Shown here: positions 43,301 to 53,447 of the stretch, one piece after another
How positions within the stretch are numbered: the first letter of the stretch is position 1
Layout: the number at the start of each line of letters is the position of its first letter
Assembly: GCA_030144725.1 (NCBI GenBank)
Contig: JASKMD010000008.1
Coordinates: 8,964,787-9,028,786 of the forward strand
Reading direction: 5' to 3'
Length of the DNA: 64,000 bases
Origin: Haematococcus lacustris
Lineage: Eukaryota; Chlorophyta; Chlorophyceae; Chlamydomonadales; Haematococcaceae
The notes under the pieces: model-generated
What the model was told of the DNA's origin: nothing
Database searches by the model: none
The model's input: only the letters and a program-made list of their open reading frames with translations
Made by a program: the position numbers and the translations under genes

Positions 43301-46300
43301 TGTTGACGTGTGGGTGGCAGTGCCAAGGCAGGCCACTGAGCTGCAAGACTTCGATGTGGATCTAGAAGGTCATGCTGTGGCTGGTGCCTGGTATTGCGAG
43401 AGGGAATAGAGGAGAAGGAGGCGAAGTTGCCAAATGTGGCACATGCAGAACAATGGCCATGACATCACAGCACCAACCACTTAATACTGCTTATGTACAC
43501 CGACCATGGCTGGCACCTGCCACTTTCTCAGGACTGGTCTAATCTCTGTTGGACTACAGGCTACAGTGTACGCATCACTCCATGAATCACCCAGGCTGCT
43601 AGGGTGAGGGCAAGGCAGGCACGCCGCCTCCCCCTGCCACTGCGGACATAGAACTGGCTGGGCCAGGGCTCAGGTGCATGTCTGTCAATCCAGCTGTCCA
43701 GGTCTGTCATTACTCATCTGTCCAGCACCTTGGCCCTCAATAGGCTCAAATTGGCGTGGACTATCAAGGATTGTCTGTGCATGGACTACTCCATGTGTTT
43801 TTTGTGTGAAATGTGTAACATCACTTTCGCCTCAATCCGGGTACCAGCACTCTGGTTGGATGGCGACCTGATGCACCACCCCGCACGGCCACTGCGCTTG
43901 GATAATGTTGCTGAAGCCCTCAAATGTCGCGGAATAAGAAGCGCAAGCGCCCCGCACCGGTTAGGCAGAGGTTGCACCGGGCTGCTGAGTACCGGCGGGG
44001 CATTGATGGCCGGGCCCGTAACAATGCATAGGCCCTAGTAGTTTGAGAAGGCTGTTAGCCTTACAAAGCGTTAAGCTGTTAGTTTTGATGAGGTGCTCAG
44101 TGGTCAAGGGGGATTAGCCCCAGGAACGAGTGCCACCGGAGTGGGGTTGGTAGTCATCAAGGGTGCGACCGAGGATGCTACAACGTGTTTGTAGTAGCTG
44201 AGTGAGATTACCCACAGTCCAACATGTTGTTCCTTGTTGAATGAGTTTTGTTGGCCTGTCAATCCAGCTCCGCTCATGATTTGAGTCCGATGATACCTAT
44301 CTCCACTCGGCCAATGTAGCTATGAGCTGAAGGACTGCCCTCTAGGCCCATCAGGCAGTGGCCCTTGTACCAGGCTCACAGCACGCAGCTCATACTGCTA
44401 CGTGCTGCTGCATGCCTGGCACTAGGCGCACTGGGCCCTGGTCTTACAGACACCCCAATGGGCACTACTGCACAATGGCTGCACACTCCCGCTGTTCATG
44501 CTGTGGCTGTGTAAAAAAAGGAAAAGAAGGAAGAACTGTGACAGAGTTTAGAGCAGGAAAAGGAGCTCCTCTGCCTGTTATGCTGCGCCCACACCACCTC
44601 TGAGAGGTCTGTTTGACACACAGCAGGGTGCACTGACAACCTACTCGCAGCCTGCTCACCTGTAGTGCTCATCGCAGGGGTGGTCCCAGATGCTATCGCC
44701 AGAGCTGAAGTTGAAGTAGTAGATATCGCCAGCTGGGGTTTTGCTACAAGAGTGTGGTCAGAGCACCGACAGCTACAGTTATAGAGATACGTTAGAGAGG
44801 AGCCTGAATGCCAGTTCCGCAGATGCAAGAGTATAGGAGACATGCCCTGCACTGCCCAGCTGTGAAGTGAAGGAAGACTATCCGCAGCCAGCACCCTGAT
44901 CTTGGATGGGGGGGATGAGGGGAGCTGGACCACCCGTCCCTTCTGCCTTGAACTCAGAACCATCATGCGAGCTGCACCTAGGCTGGGTCTTGCTGCACCT
45001 GCTGCTGGTGCTGGCTGTATAACATGCATAATCATGCACGGCTGTGGCGCAACATAGGTTTCCTGGCCTTCGCAAGCGGGTTGGGGTAGTGAATCACGTA
45101 TTGGTACCGGCTGTAGGTCGCAGTTACCCAGTTCGGACAACAGATAACACTTCCCCTGCCCATGAGAGTAGGGGAATGTGCTGGTGCTGGCTGTTGTAAA
45201 TAAAAAGCATAAGCTGCATGTCAACAGCTGAGTGTGCAAGTGGCTTTAGCCCGCTGGCTCACTACTCACCAGGGTTTCCATTGCTCTGGGAGAGGGGCTT
45301 TGAGGCCCTCGCGGGCAATCCACATGAGGTCCTGCAGAAACCACACAGCAGGAGCTGCACTGAGCACCGGCTGCCAGATCTTTTATGTGCCTGGGCTGCC
45401 TCATGTGGTCACGCACGCACATACTAGTGCTGAGGCTGTAGAAGCACAGTGTGGCGCTAGACTGGATTGAAGCCACCTAAGGCTGTCCTTAAAGTAATCA
45501 CTCTATAAAGCACTCCATCAGCCCACCCAGCCCACCAAAGGCAAAGGCAAGGCCCAGGGCAAGACTGCCAAGGCCAAACCAGCACCACAGCCAGGCAGGT
45601 GGCTGGACAGGGACTGCAATGCAACGCTGAACATGCAGCGCATTGGGGAGAGCAAATGGCGCCTACTGGAGCTGTGCTACTTGCCAGACCAGGCAGCTCT
45701 GCCAGCCAAGGGCAAGGAGTACCCAGACCTGGGCTACAAGCCGGTGCAAGACAATCCACCCAAGGCCCAACAGCAGCAAACTGCTGCGGCACAGTAGTGT
45801 GTGCCCTCCTGCCATCAGCTTACAAGTACTGCATGTTTGTCATGGCAACTCTAGGCTATAACCCTGTCACAGGAGTCAGGCAATGGTGTAGGTGGTATGC
45901 GCCCATGCCATGTGCATGTGCCATGTGCATGCGCCATGTGCATGCAACGTATCTCCACACAGCCCCATAATACCATCCTGAGTGGTCCCTAATGATCCCT
46001 AGTGGTCCCTAGTGGTCCAACTCAAATGGAAACCCTAGTGAGGGACGAGGGGGCTATAGAGGGACTGCCATCACAGGTTTGCTCCTCATGTGTTCAACTT
46101 GCTACCGGCAAGACATGTTTATGCTCGTAGTACGCTCATAGCACATGCTCGTAGTACGTCATCTAAAGAAATGTGTAGAGCCTATGAAGAATGTATGTAG
46201 CTATGTGAATTTATGTAGCTATGCAAGGCACCTGGAGTACGGTGACCCACCTTTTCCTTTTCGAGATCCATTCCCAGCCATTGTGCATACTCCGTTATCT

Positions 46301-46460
46301 CTGGAAGCGGACAAGGATGAGGGTCGGCATGACCGAGGAGGGTCGAACGACATGTCTCAGCTTTGCACAGAGTTGGGCTACCTTGTGGAGTGGGTTCATA
46401 GTTCTCGTCAATCTCCTCTTCGAGAACAACCTGCCCATCGGCAGTCACGGTTTGCTGCAT
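28378..46460 (-). CDS. CEP164: CEP164 homologue, 23 exons
   Basis: Exons (minus strand): 46460-46382, 46300-46251, 45331-45270, 44743-44660, 43299-43209, 43120-42545, 42326-42171, 39265-38984, 38768-38667, 38324-38199, 38086-38012, 37610-37518, 37100-36948, 36096-35986, 35510-35437, 35010-34941, 34434-34351, 33912-33727, 32948-32409, 31987-31184, 31020-30748, 30283-30155, 29940-28378. Every join keeps phase and gives about 1,920 residues (human CEP164 about 1,460). Residues 12-63 ([29 protein letters not shown]) and the WW domain at 59-92 (W61, [21 protein letters not shown]83, P86) are diagnostic of CEP164. Coiled coils fill roughly 315-820. Residues 1000-1270 are Gln-rich with polyQ; the last 520 are Pro/Ser-rich. 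CEP164 builds distal appendages that dock basal bodies for ciliogenesis. Introns after exons 10 and 15 use GC donors. The 3' end could extend past 28378, since GTGTGG near the stop could act as a donor. Confidence 0.87.
34684..34904. repeat. (GGTCA)n array in a CEP164 intron
   Basis: About 44 perfect copies of GGTCA, lying 36 bp downstream (in transcript direction) of the exon 35010-34941. The array starts after GTCAGGCCTGG, the donor of that exon, which itself resembles the unit. Confidence 0.97.
36700..36905. repeat. 41-bp minisatellite in a CEP164 intron
   Basis: The unit CGCCTCAAACCCTCCCCCAG plus CCCACCCTCCAGCCCTCCCCC recurs at 36731, 36772, 36813 and 36854 exactly 41 bp apart, with looser related sequence from 36530. 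It lies in the intron between exons 37100-36948 and 36096-35986. Confidence 0.93.
39368..39895 (+). repeat. Fanzor-flanking direct repeat, left copy
   Basis: Shared with 41458-41980. The shared part runs from AGGGCATGCTTGCATGG through CTGATGCTCGCTAGCATCC, a short frame coding [13 protein letters not shown], to GAAACGTGCCACCAGGGATG and CACAGGCCAACACCCTTGCA. A third relative in CEP164 intron 4 (43900-44060) encodes the fuller basic tail [20 protein letters not shown] ending ARNNA-stop. Confidence 0.88.
39870..41221 (+). CDS. Fanzor nuclease (eukaryotic TnpB-like), best copy in window
   Basis: Part 1 (to about 40260) codes [20 protein letters not shown]; the GLDPG Asp is the RuvC-I position. 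Part 2 (about 40290-40447) codes [20 protein letters not shown] to ERYFKK, then an intron 40448-40600 (GTGGGA...TGCAG). Part 3 (40601-41221) codes [32 protein letters not shown] (RuvC-II Glu) and [13 protein letters not shown] (RuvC-III Asp), ending QQPVAQ-stop. Parts 1 and 2 are in different frames, so a frameshift or unrecognised intron lies near 40262-40290, and the N-terminal domain is unclear. Unlike the 15.5-kb copy, part 3 has no introns in the region between RuvC-II and -III. All three acidic RuvC residues are present. Family role: RNA-guided DNA cleavage at the element's excised site. This copy is probably recently inactive. Confidence 0.78.
41222..41396 (+). ncRNA. Candidate Fanzor guide-RNA region (3' block)
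   Basis: Downstream of the Fanzor stop: CATGTGTTTCATGCCAACAT, CTGGCCTTCGCAAGCGGG and GTGAATCA, then a hairpin TTCCCCT/AGGGGAA at 41366-41391. The same block is at 45046-45185 and 53285-53447, and a diverged hairpin at 52434-52469. The non-coding block is conserved as well as the coding part. In known Fanzors the guide RNA comes from this position. Transcription is not shown. Confidence 0.5.
41458..41980 (+). repeat. Fanzor-flanking direct repeat, right copy
   Basis: Second copy of 39368-39895. Preceded by an ATATATGGGGA-rich stretch (41410-41455) that joins it to the hairpin block. Small indels (GGGCAGGGC insert near 41660; TAGCTAGGAGGAG near 41810) separate the two copies. Confidence 0.88.
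43900..44345 (+). repeat. Fanzor-element fragment in CEP164 intron 4
   Basis: Contains the frame [20 protein letters not shown] ... ARNNA-stop (43939-44028) and downstream CTCATGATTTGAGTCCGATG ... CCACTCGGCCAA (44273-44320). Both are shared with the insertion at 39290-41985. The Lys/Arg run KKRKR would suit a nuclear localisation signal. No nuclease motif is left here. Confidence 0.75.
45046..45185 (+). ncRNA. Isolated copy of the Fanzor 3' hairpin block
   Basis: GGTTTCCTGGCCTTCGCAAG to the hairpin TTCCCCT/AGGGGAA (45151-45176), nearly identical to 41282-41396 but without adjacent coding sequence. It lies in CEP164 intron 3. Confidence 0.5.
45520..45797 (+). pseudogene. Fanzor C-terminal fragment in CEP164 intron 2
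   Basis: The plus-strand frame reads [18 protein letters not shown], then [20 protein letters not shown] (RuvC-III Asp in [10 protein letters not shown]), [17 protein letters not shown] and [13 protein letters not shown]. It is parallel to the end of the 40.6-kb copy but diverged, so it is an independent insertion. RuvC-I and RuvC-II are absent. Confidence 0.8.
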
Positions 46461-46997
46461 TGTTTAAATAGCTCCAGCGCCTTCAGTGGCGTCCATTCTT
46501 ACTGCTTGAAGCTTGTTACTGCTTTCAAACACAAGCACGTGAAATATTTGCAGTGACATGCCAGCTTTCATGACATGCCAATGATCCCTAACCTCTCCCC
46601 AGCTTCACTGCTTTGCTAGAGGACTAGGTAGTTCTTGTATCTAACCTGTTTGACGGCCAGGTGTAACGCAGCTTGGGAAGGTGGCAGTGATTCTTGTAGA
46701 ACCAATTTCGTTATCCAAATGCTCCTGTTGTGAAAGGAGTAGGGAGCGTCCCATGTACGTACATGTACGTACATGTAACTGTTACATTTCCGGGTTATAC
46801 GGGTGTTACACGGGATGTTACATGCTAGCGTCAACCCTGGCGACCCCGGTTCGACTCCTGAAGGTGACAAAAGTTAGTTCGACTTTTCTCGGGCTAGGTT
46901 GCAGCGCCCAAATCATTTCAACAATCTATTATCGAGCTCACCCACGGCCCCCATTGGGTCGGCCATCCGCACAAAAGCATGCACAATTTTATGGTGG

Positions 46998-47206
46998 TGG
47001 GTTGTGTGCACGGTGCCACACAAGGCCAGCCAGCTGCTCACACCCACACATGGCACGCTAAGAGTCCTGGGCGGTTGCTAGGCACGGTGCCACACACGGC
47101 CAGCCTGCTGCTCACACCCACACATGGCACGCTAAGAGTCCTGGGCGGTTGCTAGGCACGGTGCCACACACGGCCAGCCTGCTGCTCACACCCACACATG
47201 GCACGC
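46998..47206. repeat. 74-bp minisatellite, almost three copies
   Basis: GGCACGGTGCCACACACGGC ... CATGGCACGCTAAGAGTCCT GGGCGGTTGCTA; unit starts at about 47007, 47081 and 47155. It lies just past the hAT transposase stop. Confidence 0.93.
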
Positions 47207-47207
47207 C

Positions 47208-47745
47208 TCATATTGTGATGCCTTCTGCCAGCAGCTGGGATGGCTCACTTGGCTCAGATGAGGGGATGTTGGCCTTAATGAACACCATCTTCTCCGCTGT
47301 GGCCACGTTGAGCTGTGACCTTCCAGCGTTGTAGGTGTTGCCCCATGATGACCAGTTACGCTCCGCAGCTGCAGTGGTGACATGCATGGCCAGCAAGCGT
47401 ACCGCAGCCTGGCGTAAGTTAGGGAAACACCTTGCCCCTAGAAAGGTCCAGAAGCCGCTGCGCACACTGATGCATGCCGTGGTAGTCTTGCCGTCCTCGT
47501 CGGTGCGTGTCTCAGCCACAATAGCTTCCACACTGGACTTCATGTCAGTTGGCCAATCACCCAAGGTCAAAAATGTGAGCTCCCTCCTTGCAGCTCCGAG
47601 CGAGCACTCGGCGAGACGTGCCACAACGGTGACCACATCTTCTTGTTGGGTTGGTTGCAGACGGTGCATGGTAGGCCGTGGGTGGGTTCCGGGGGCCAGA
47701 TACTTGTAGTTGGCTGGGTCCAAAGCATAAGCCGCAGGGCAGGAT
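47208..47745 (-). pseudogene. hAT transposase C-terminal domain
   Basis: The minus-strand frame runs from the edge of the GGCTG array: DVVTVVARLAECSLGAARRE, then FWTFLGARCFPNLRQAAVRL, and the hAT dimerisation signature HVTTAAAERNWSSWGNTYNA GRSQLNVATAEKMVFIKAN, stop at 47208. The open frame extends into the repeat as Pro-Ala-Gln-Pro and is not meaningful there. It is related to the remnant at 16955-17422. Confidence 0.8.
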
Positions 47746-47747
47746 TG

Positions 47748-47855
47748 CGCTGGGCTGGGCTGGGCTGGGCTGGGCTGGGCTGGGCTGGGCTGGGCTGGGC
47801 TGGGCTGGGCTGGGCTGGGCTGGGCTGGGCTGGGCTGGGCTGGGCTGGGCTGGGC
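47748..47855. repeat. (GGCTG)n array inside the hAT element
   Basis: About 21 copies of GGCTG, the same unit and phase as the array at the window start, interrupting the transposase coding region. Confidence 0.97.
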
Positions 47856-48193
47856 GGGCGGGGAGGGGGTGTAGAGACTGGGAGGTGGTGGTGGTGGAAG
47901 GCACATACATGTTGCAAGGCAGGGTTAGGCAATGGGCAAGGGCAATGGGCAGGGGCAGTTCCATCGCTAAGCTGATATATATACATTTAATTGGTGGTGG
48001 GTTGGCCTGGGCTAGGCTGGGCTCACAACTAAGGGCAATGGGCCAGCAAGTATCTCACCTTTGCTAGCTTTCGCAGCTCCTTGAAGGTTGCCTGCTTGAC
48101 CTCTGAGTAGAGCTCGTCGAGCAGTTGCGTGCGGTAGTGCTTCTCTTTGTACACATCAACCCCTAGCAGCAGATTGGAGGTGGACATTGTCCA

Positions 48194-48571
48194 TTATGTT
48201 GAAGGGAAGCTCCTGCGTGACGAGGAAGAGTCCGATCCTGCGCCTGACAGCCCGCTGAATGCCCTCAGGCATTGCTGCACCCCGGTCCTCTCGCGGCAGT
48301 GGGCCAAAACTTGGCTCTGGGCTGCGCTTTCTGGAGATGCATCTTCAAGCTTGCATTTGTGCCTGGCAGCCAGCTGGCTCATGTTCGCGACGCTGAGCTC
48401 AGCCCGGTTGTTTGGTGGGCACCTCTTGCACTGGCACACCACAATGCCGTCGCTATTGTAACGAAAGAGCCAGTCATTTGCGAACTTGCTGGCCAAAGCT
48501 TTACGAAGTACAACAGCTGCCAAATCGAGACTGTTGTAGACCTGCTGCTTGGGAACATTCGCAGCAGCCAT
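48194..48571 (-). pseudogene. Probable hAT transposase N-terminal segment
   Basis: The minus-strand frame starts MAAANVPKQQVYNSLDLAAV and contains a Cys/His cluster VCQCKRCPPNNRAELSVANM SQLAARHKC, which could be a BED-like DNA-binding finger. Position and orientation fit the C-terminal domain at 47208-47745. The assignment is by context. Confidence 0.5.
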
Positions 48572-48790
48572 CAGCAGCTGCTAGAGCTGCGACTGCGGCG
48601 TGCAATAAATGCAGCCCGCGGCCCGCGACCCCAAAAATATTTCTAGGTGCGGGAGCAGTTGCGACCAGTGCGGCGGGGAGTACAAGCTCACTACAGGCGA
48701 GCCGAGCAGCTAAGAAGGCTATGTAACATGACCGGCATGTGTACGTATACGGGATGTAACATGTGGTCACCCCCATTGGCTGCACCCCCA

Positions 48791-50590
48791 TGGCTCAGGA
48801 GATAACTTTCTGACTCATTTTTGCACGGATGAGGCCGCCGATTGGCGCGATGAGCTGCTAATGGCCTGACTAGAGTGTAGCCAGCCCCAGCGGTTTGCCG
48901 GGTGGCTGGTCCCCAACACGCGACGTGATTTGGCGCCACGCAGACACTCTTAGCGTCCGCTATAGGCAGCCTGGATCCATCGCGGCGTGATTGGCGCATC
49001 CGTAGTAAAATTCAAATCAGCATGTAACAGCGCTTCTTCACGGGCTCAGTCCAGATATGACAGCAATTTCAAAAACTGCGGCCCCAACATTCAAAAAATG
49101 ACAGGAAAACGACCCCTGGTAGTAGGACGGCTGTAACTCTGCACTCACTATGCCAAATATTATACTGAATGATTCACAATGTAGCCAACCCGGCCAGCTA
49201 CAATTCGACCATCCAGAATAGTTTTACACTCAGTAGGTCGTGCACAGCAAAGCTTCAAAGTTACTAATTTAAATTTGAGCCACAGCGAGGCATGCAGTCA
49301 TCGCTTCGACCGCCCGCGCCGCTTAGGCTGCTCTACATGAGCATGCGCGTCGGAAGCAGCAGTCGGATCGGAAACCGGATGCGGGAATGTGGCACTGAGC
49401 CCACCTCCTACCCATACCTGGAGGGCAATGCCACAGCTCGACCATTTGGACTTACAACGTGCTACTTACTAGGTTAAGCTCCTTTAAGACAGTGTTACAA
49501 ACGCTCATACTCAGATAAGCCAAAAGCACACTTTGGTCTGAGACCGTCAACTCCCTTAGCCGATCTCAGGGCCAGGGCCATGCAGTCAGTCACACAGCTC
49601 CACACCATGGCCGATTTTTGACTCGGCTCCTCATAGAGTTATACTCCCCTACATGCCATCCACCTGCGTGCAAAGTTTCATAGCTCAACTGCCACCCCAC
49701 AGCCCCGTGGCCCTGATTCTGCTTGGAGAACATGATGTCACTTTGAAGATGTCAAACTGATAGAGGCCTGGGTTGTTTAATGTGCGGTTTGTTTCAAGAG
49801 ATCCGCCAATGAGTCAAGAACAAACATTACGTATCGCTTTTTCTATGGGTGCAGCGGGTGCAACACAGTGGAGGACACAGATGATGAGGGGGGGGTGTAG
49901 GCCGGTGATACCTTAGTGTGCGCCGACGCAAATGGTGTATTTGGCGAAAGCGAATACGCCCAGATGTTTCAATCACCCCGTCAAGGTGCCCTGCACGCCC
50001 GGCAGACATCGCGTTGGGTGTTGGCCGGACATTCCATTTGTGCACAATCAGCTCACTACGCTAGGTAGATGGGGTGTCAGCGATGTGGCTCACCGTGCCA
50101 AGGAGACCCGTCTCGCCGCTGTGATTTGTTCGCGGGCACATGTGGCAGTACGCGAGCAGAGACTCCAATGGCTAGCGCTGATGGTCAGATTACGCGGACT
50201 AAACCGCCAATGCCAGTGTGATTAACGCTATCGAGAACAGTGCAGTTTTGAGAGAGTACTTGCATGAAGATTACCAACCCCATGTTGGGGCCGCCCGACT
50301 TCACGGGCTCAGTCCAGATATGACAGCAATTTCAAAAACGGCTCTTAGAATTGGTGCTTGTGGCTCCTGTGCAGCTATAAGCTGATAGAATCAGTCAAAA
50401 AGATGCAGAAACTGAGCTGATAACCATGTCGATCGCCACACATGAAACGGCCCACACATGAAGGCAACGCGTTTCTGTTCTAAGAATACGCTAGTGATAT
50501 ACACAAGCAGCCGCACAGAAGTGGCAGTTCATCATTTGACGTCCTGGTTGGACAGTTAACTGGCCGAGAAAAGTGCCATTTTGACAAAAA
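48791..50590. other. Unassigned with two pairs of dispersed repeats
   Basis: CACGGGCTCAGTCCAGATAT GACAGCAATTTCAAAAAC occurs at 49036-49076 and 50300-50340. 50215-50293 matches 27651-27726. CCCCAACATTCAAAAAATG at 49081 matches 26068. No coding region is supportable. Confidence 0.5.
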
Positions 50591-51678
50591 TTCAAATACC
50601 GTACTATCTATTTCGATTCGCGAGGCCCCGAAAACTAAAATTAAATACTCTTTCCCGACCCAAAAAAAACATTGTTTACTTTTTCCCGATGCAAAGTTAG
50701 CAGCAAAACACAGTTTTGAGGATGTGGATGTGCTTATAAATATTCTAGACAGCCATCCCTTGCATAACACGTCAATCTGCCATGGTTTAAACACTTCTTG
50801 CACAGGTCACCATGTCAAGCTTCCCGGTCACTAAGTTTAAGCCATTATGCAAGGGTAGTGTCATCGTGCACCAAGTTACCAAGTCTTGACTGTGCACTAG
50901 ATATGGCACTGAACCTCCCCAATGAAGTCATGGTGCTCCTGTGGCTGCTTGCAGTGCCGGCATATCTCTGCATCTTCCTCTGAACACTCAAACTTGCGTG
51001 CCCTTGCAGTCACCCATGCTGCAGCTTTGGCCAAGGCAAATACCCCAGTAGCTGACTTGGTGCGGCCAGCCACCCGAGCTGCTGCCCCGGTTTGGCCAGC
51101 CACCCCAACAGCTGACTTCTTGCAGCCAGCCACCCCGGCTGCTGCCCTGGCCTTGCCAACCACCCCAACAGCTGACTTCTTGCAGCCAGCCACCCCGGCT
51201 GCTAACTTGCTACCTACCCACCCCTCGCTGCTGGCTCTGCCATCATCGTTGCTGCCGTCGTCGCCGCTGTTGTTGCCCGCGCTGCTTGTGTTAGCGCTGC
51301 TGCTGTTGGCGCTGCTGCTGGTGTTGTACACCAACCGTGCCTGCTTGTGTGTGGGAGTGGGCGTGGCTTGTCCTGTTGGGGCTGGCTTAGGCTTGTTCTT
51401 GACGCGGCTAGCCCGAGCCCAATGCTAAGATCGAGAGCCCTTCGATGGAGCATTTCATCATGTTGGTCAACCTGGCGTAGCAAATTCTCAGCTGCGCCAA
51501 CGGCACTGATGCCACGGACCACGAAGCGGTCCATCGCAACATCATCTACGCAGGTCAAATAATTGTTTGATCACTTCGCGATTTTGTAAAAATTCACATT
51601 GTTTACTCGTTCGCGACTTCGCGAGGCTAAAAAAACAATTCGCGGACGCGAATCGAAAGAGAGAGTACGGTAATTGAA
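50591..51678. mobile_element. TIR DNA transposon of about 1.09 kb
   Basis: The left end TTCAAATACCGTACTATCTA TTTCGATTCGCG (50591-50622) is matched by the inverted right end (51647-51678), with about 29 of 32 positions agreeing. A clear target-site duplication was not found. Inside, minus strand, 51334-50897 codes a repetitive protein (VAGCKKSAVGV type repeats) ending in a Cys/His group, EICRHCKQPQEHHDFIGE. An overlapping frame to 51558 begins MTCVDDVAMDRFVVRGISAV. The two frames overlap out of register, which suggests a frameshift. Superfamily unknown; a hAT relationship is possible. Confidence 0.6.
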
Positions 51679-51892
51679 AAGTTGGGCCGCTGAGCGCGAT
51701 AGCTGTTCGCTAATCACAGCCCCACTAAGCAGGCCATTCTTGGCACAACTTGACCGGAATTCTCAACACCCCAGCCCGCCCCGGCACAGGTGCACATCAG
51801 GCCGTGCAGCCCGCTAGCCTCGCGCTGGTGAGCTGCACCGCCCTGCGCAAAATTCGCTGAAAAACTCTTAAAGATTAGTCAGATAGTTATCA

Positions 51893-51976
51893 GGGGTGCA
51901 GCCAATGGCGGGGGTGACCATGTAACATAACATAACAATGTAACATGTAACGTTACACGGGTCCGGACGCTCCCTA
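51893..51976 (-). mobile_element. 84-bp miniature derivative of the hAT element
   Basis: GGGTGCAGCCAATGG/GGGGTGACCATGTAACAT at one end and ACGTTACACGGGTCCGGACG CTCCCT at the other match, in reverse, the right and left ends of the element at 46735-48790. It keeps only the termini. Confidence 0.65.
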
Positions 51977-52079
51977 GAAAGGAGGTGTGGGTGCTGCCAT
52001 CGAAGGTGAACCACGCACTATTGCACCATCTCTTGACAGGGTGAGATGGATCTTTCGCAAGCTCCTTCATAAGCTTTTC

Positions 52080-52392
52080 ATTGGAACGAGGCGGGTTGGG
52101 AGCCTATGCCGTGCTGCATGGCTGCCTCAAAGTAGTGGGGCTGCATGGCCCAACAGACATGCAGCCAGGCAGGGTGACGACAGTGGATGAGTTCCGCACC
52201 AGCCCACAGCCCACAGCCCACAGCCCTGTGATAGGCGGACCGGGTTAGACCCAGGTGGACCCAGTGGAGCTGTGCTGGTGGCCAGACCAAGCAGCGGCTC
52301 CTGACCTAGGCATGGAGTGCCCTGGCCGGAGCTACAACAAGCAGCGAGGCCGAGCACCAAAGGCCCCGGCCCAGCAGCCTGCAACACAGTGA
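52080..52392 (+). pseudogene. Fanzor copy with internal deletion
   Basis: The frame reads GAYAVLHGCLKVV and [13 protein letters not shown] (RuvC-II), then jumps, with a TAG at about 52245, to VELCWWPDQAAAPDLG and APKAPAQQPATQ-stop. The RuvC-III segment present in the 40.6-kb copy is deleted. A hairpin TATTCCC/GGGAATA (52434-52469) follows the stop at about 40 bp and corresponds to the 3' hairpins of the other copies. Confidence 0.75.
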
Positions 52393-52433
52393 GGCACTGC
52401 TGGAAGCCCACAGACTAGACTCTGCGTGGATTC

Positions 52434-52469
52434 TATTCCCACGGGTATGCTCCCACGGGCAGGGGAATA
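52434..52469 (+). ncRNA. Diverged Fanzor 3' hairpin
   Basis: TATTCCC ... GGGAATA, 7-bp stem, with an inner CCCACGGG repeat pair. The sequence differs from the 41366 and 45151 hairpins but position and folding agree. RNA function is inferred. Confidence 0.35.
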
Positions 52470-52989
52470 AGTGATTGGGCTGTAGTGGAAACATGTGCTG
52501 CCCTGAGCTATGTGCGAGGGGCCAGCCTGGGGCATAATCCTAGCCCCACTCATCACCCACCCTCCCTGGCTCTCCTGCCCCCTGCCCCCAACCCGGTATT
52601 CCCTACCTGCAGCCCCCCTGCCCGCTGCCCCCCGCCCCTTGCCACCTGCCCCAATACCATGATTATTACCATGATCATCACCATGGGGACGACAACACGA
52701 TCTTCCTCATCGCCATCCTTGCCCCTAGCTGATGTGCTGGCCACTAGCCACTACCTTACACCCCCTGCCCCCTAGCCCCCTGACCCCCGCCCCATGCCGC
52801 CTGCCCCTTGTCCTCGGCCATCTGCCCCCTGCCTGTTGCTCCCTGCATCTATGCTGATGTGCTTGACCCCTGCCCTCTCCCGCTCGCCCGCTTCACACTT
52901 TGCCCTCCCTTACATATCCTCCTGCAGCCTTTTTTTACCCTACTGATCCTGCTGCTGCTGTTGAATGGCTGTTGTCAATGTAAATGTTA

Positions 52990-53244
52990 TCGCGGTTTGA
53001 GGCGCCAGTGCTGGTGCTCATGTGGTGCCCTTGCCTGGCCCAGGCCACCCCTGGTAACCTTGGCAAATGGGTGGACAGGGACTGCAACGCAGCCCTCAAC
53101 CTCCAGCGGGCAGGGGAGAGCAAGTGGCGCCCACTGGATCTGTGCAGGTGGCCACAGCGAGGAAGGCTTCCTGCCCAGGGCAAGGAGTACCCAGCATTGG
53201 GCTTCAAGAAGCTGCGAGAGCGAGCCCCCAAGGCCCAAGCCTAG
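52990..53244 (+). pseudogene. Fanzor C-terminal fragment
   Basis: The frame codes [40 protein letters not shown] (RuvC-III Asp) and LRERAPKAQA-stop. It is very close to the 40.9-41.2-kb copy. It begins abruptly at 52990, after unrelated CCTGCCCC-rich sequence, so it is 5'-truncated. Confidence 0.85.
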
Positions 53245-53447
53245 CAGCCTACAGCACAGTAGCATGTGTGTGCTAGGCAATGCTGCAGCTGTTGCTTACA
53301 TGAGAGCATGTGTTTCATGCCAACATAGATTTCCCGGCCTTCGCAAGCGGGTTGGGATAGTGAATCACGTATTGGTGCTGGGCTGTAGGTCGCAGTTACA
53401 ACAGATAACACTTCCATTACCCAATGGGAGTAGGGGAATGTGCTGGT
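53245..53447 (+). ncRNA. Fanzor 3' block, third copy
   Basis: Contains GAGCATGTGTTTCATGCCAA, CGGCCTTCGCAAGCGGGTTG and the hairpin region 53412-53438. Here the outer stem is TTCC/GGAA and the inner stem CCC-AAT-GGG, so the sequence changed while a fold is kept. Confidence 0.45.

Larger units (their letters stand above)
46735..48790 (-). mobile_element. hAT transposon, about 2.05 kb, with both ends
   Basis: The left end is AGGGAGCGTCCCATGTACGT ... GTTACACGGGATGTTACAT. The right end is ATGTAACATGTGGTCACCCC CATTGGCTGCACCCC. Both ends reappear joined together at 51893-51976, which defines them. Inside, minus strand: a Cys/His-rich N-terminal segment (48571-48194) and a hAT C-terminal domain (47745-47208), with a (GGCTG)n array between and a 74-bp minisatellite near the left end. 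The catalytic core seems lost or broken around the array. Confidence 0.65.
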
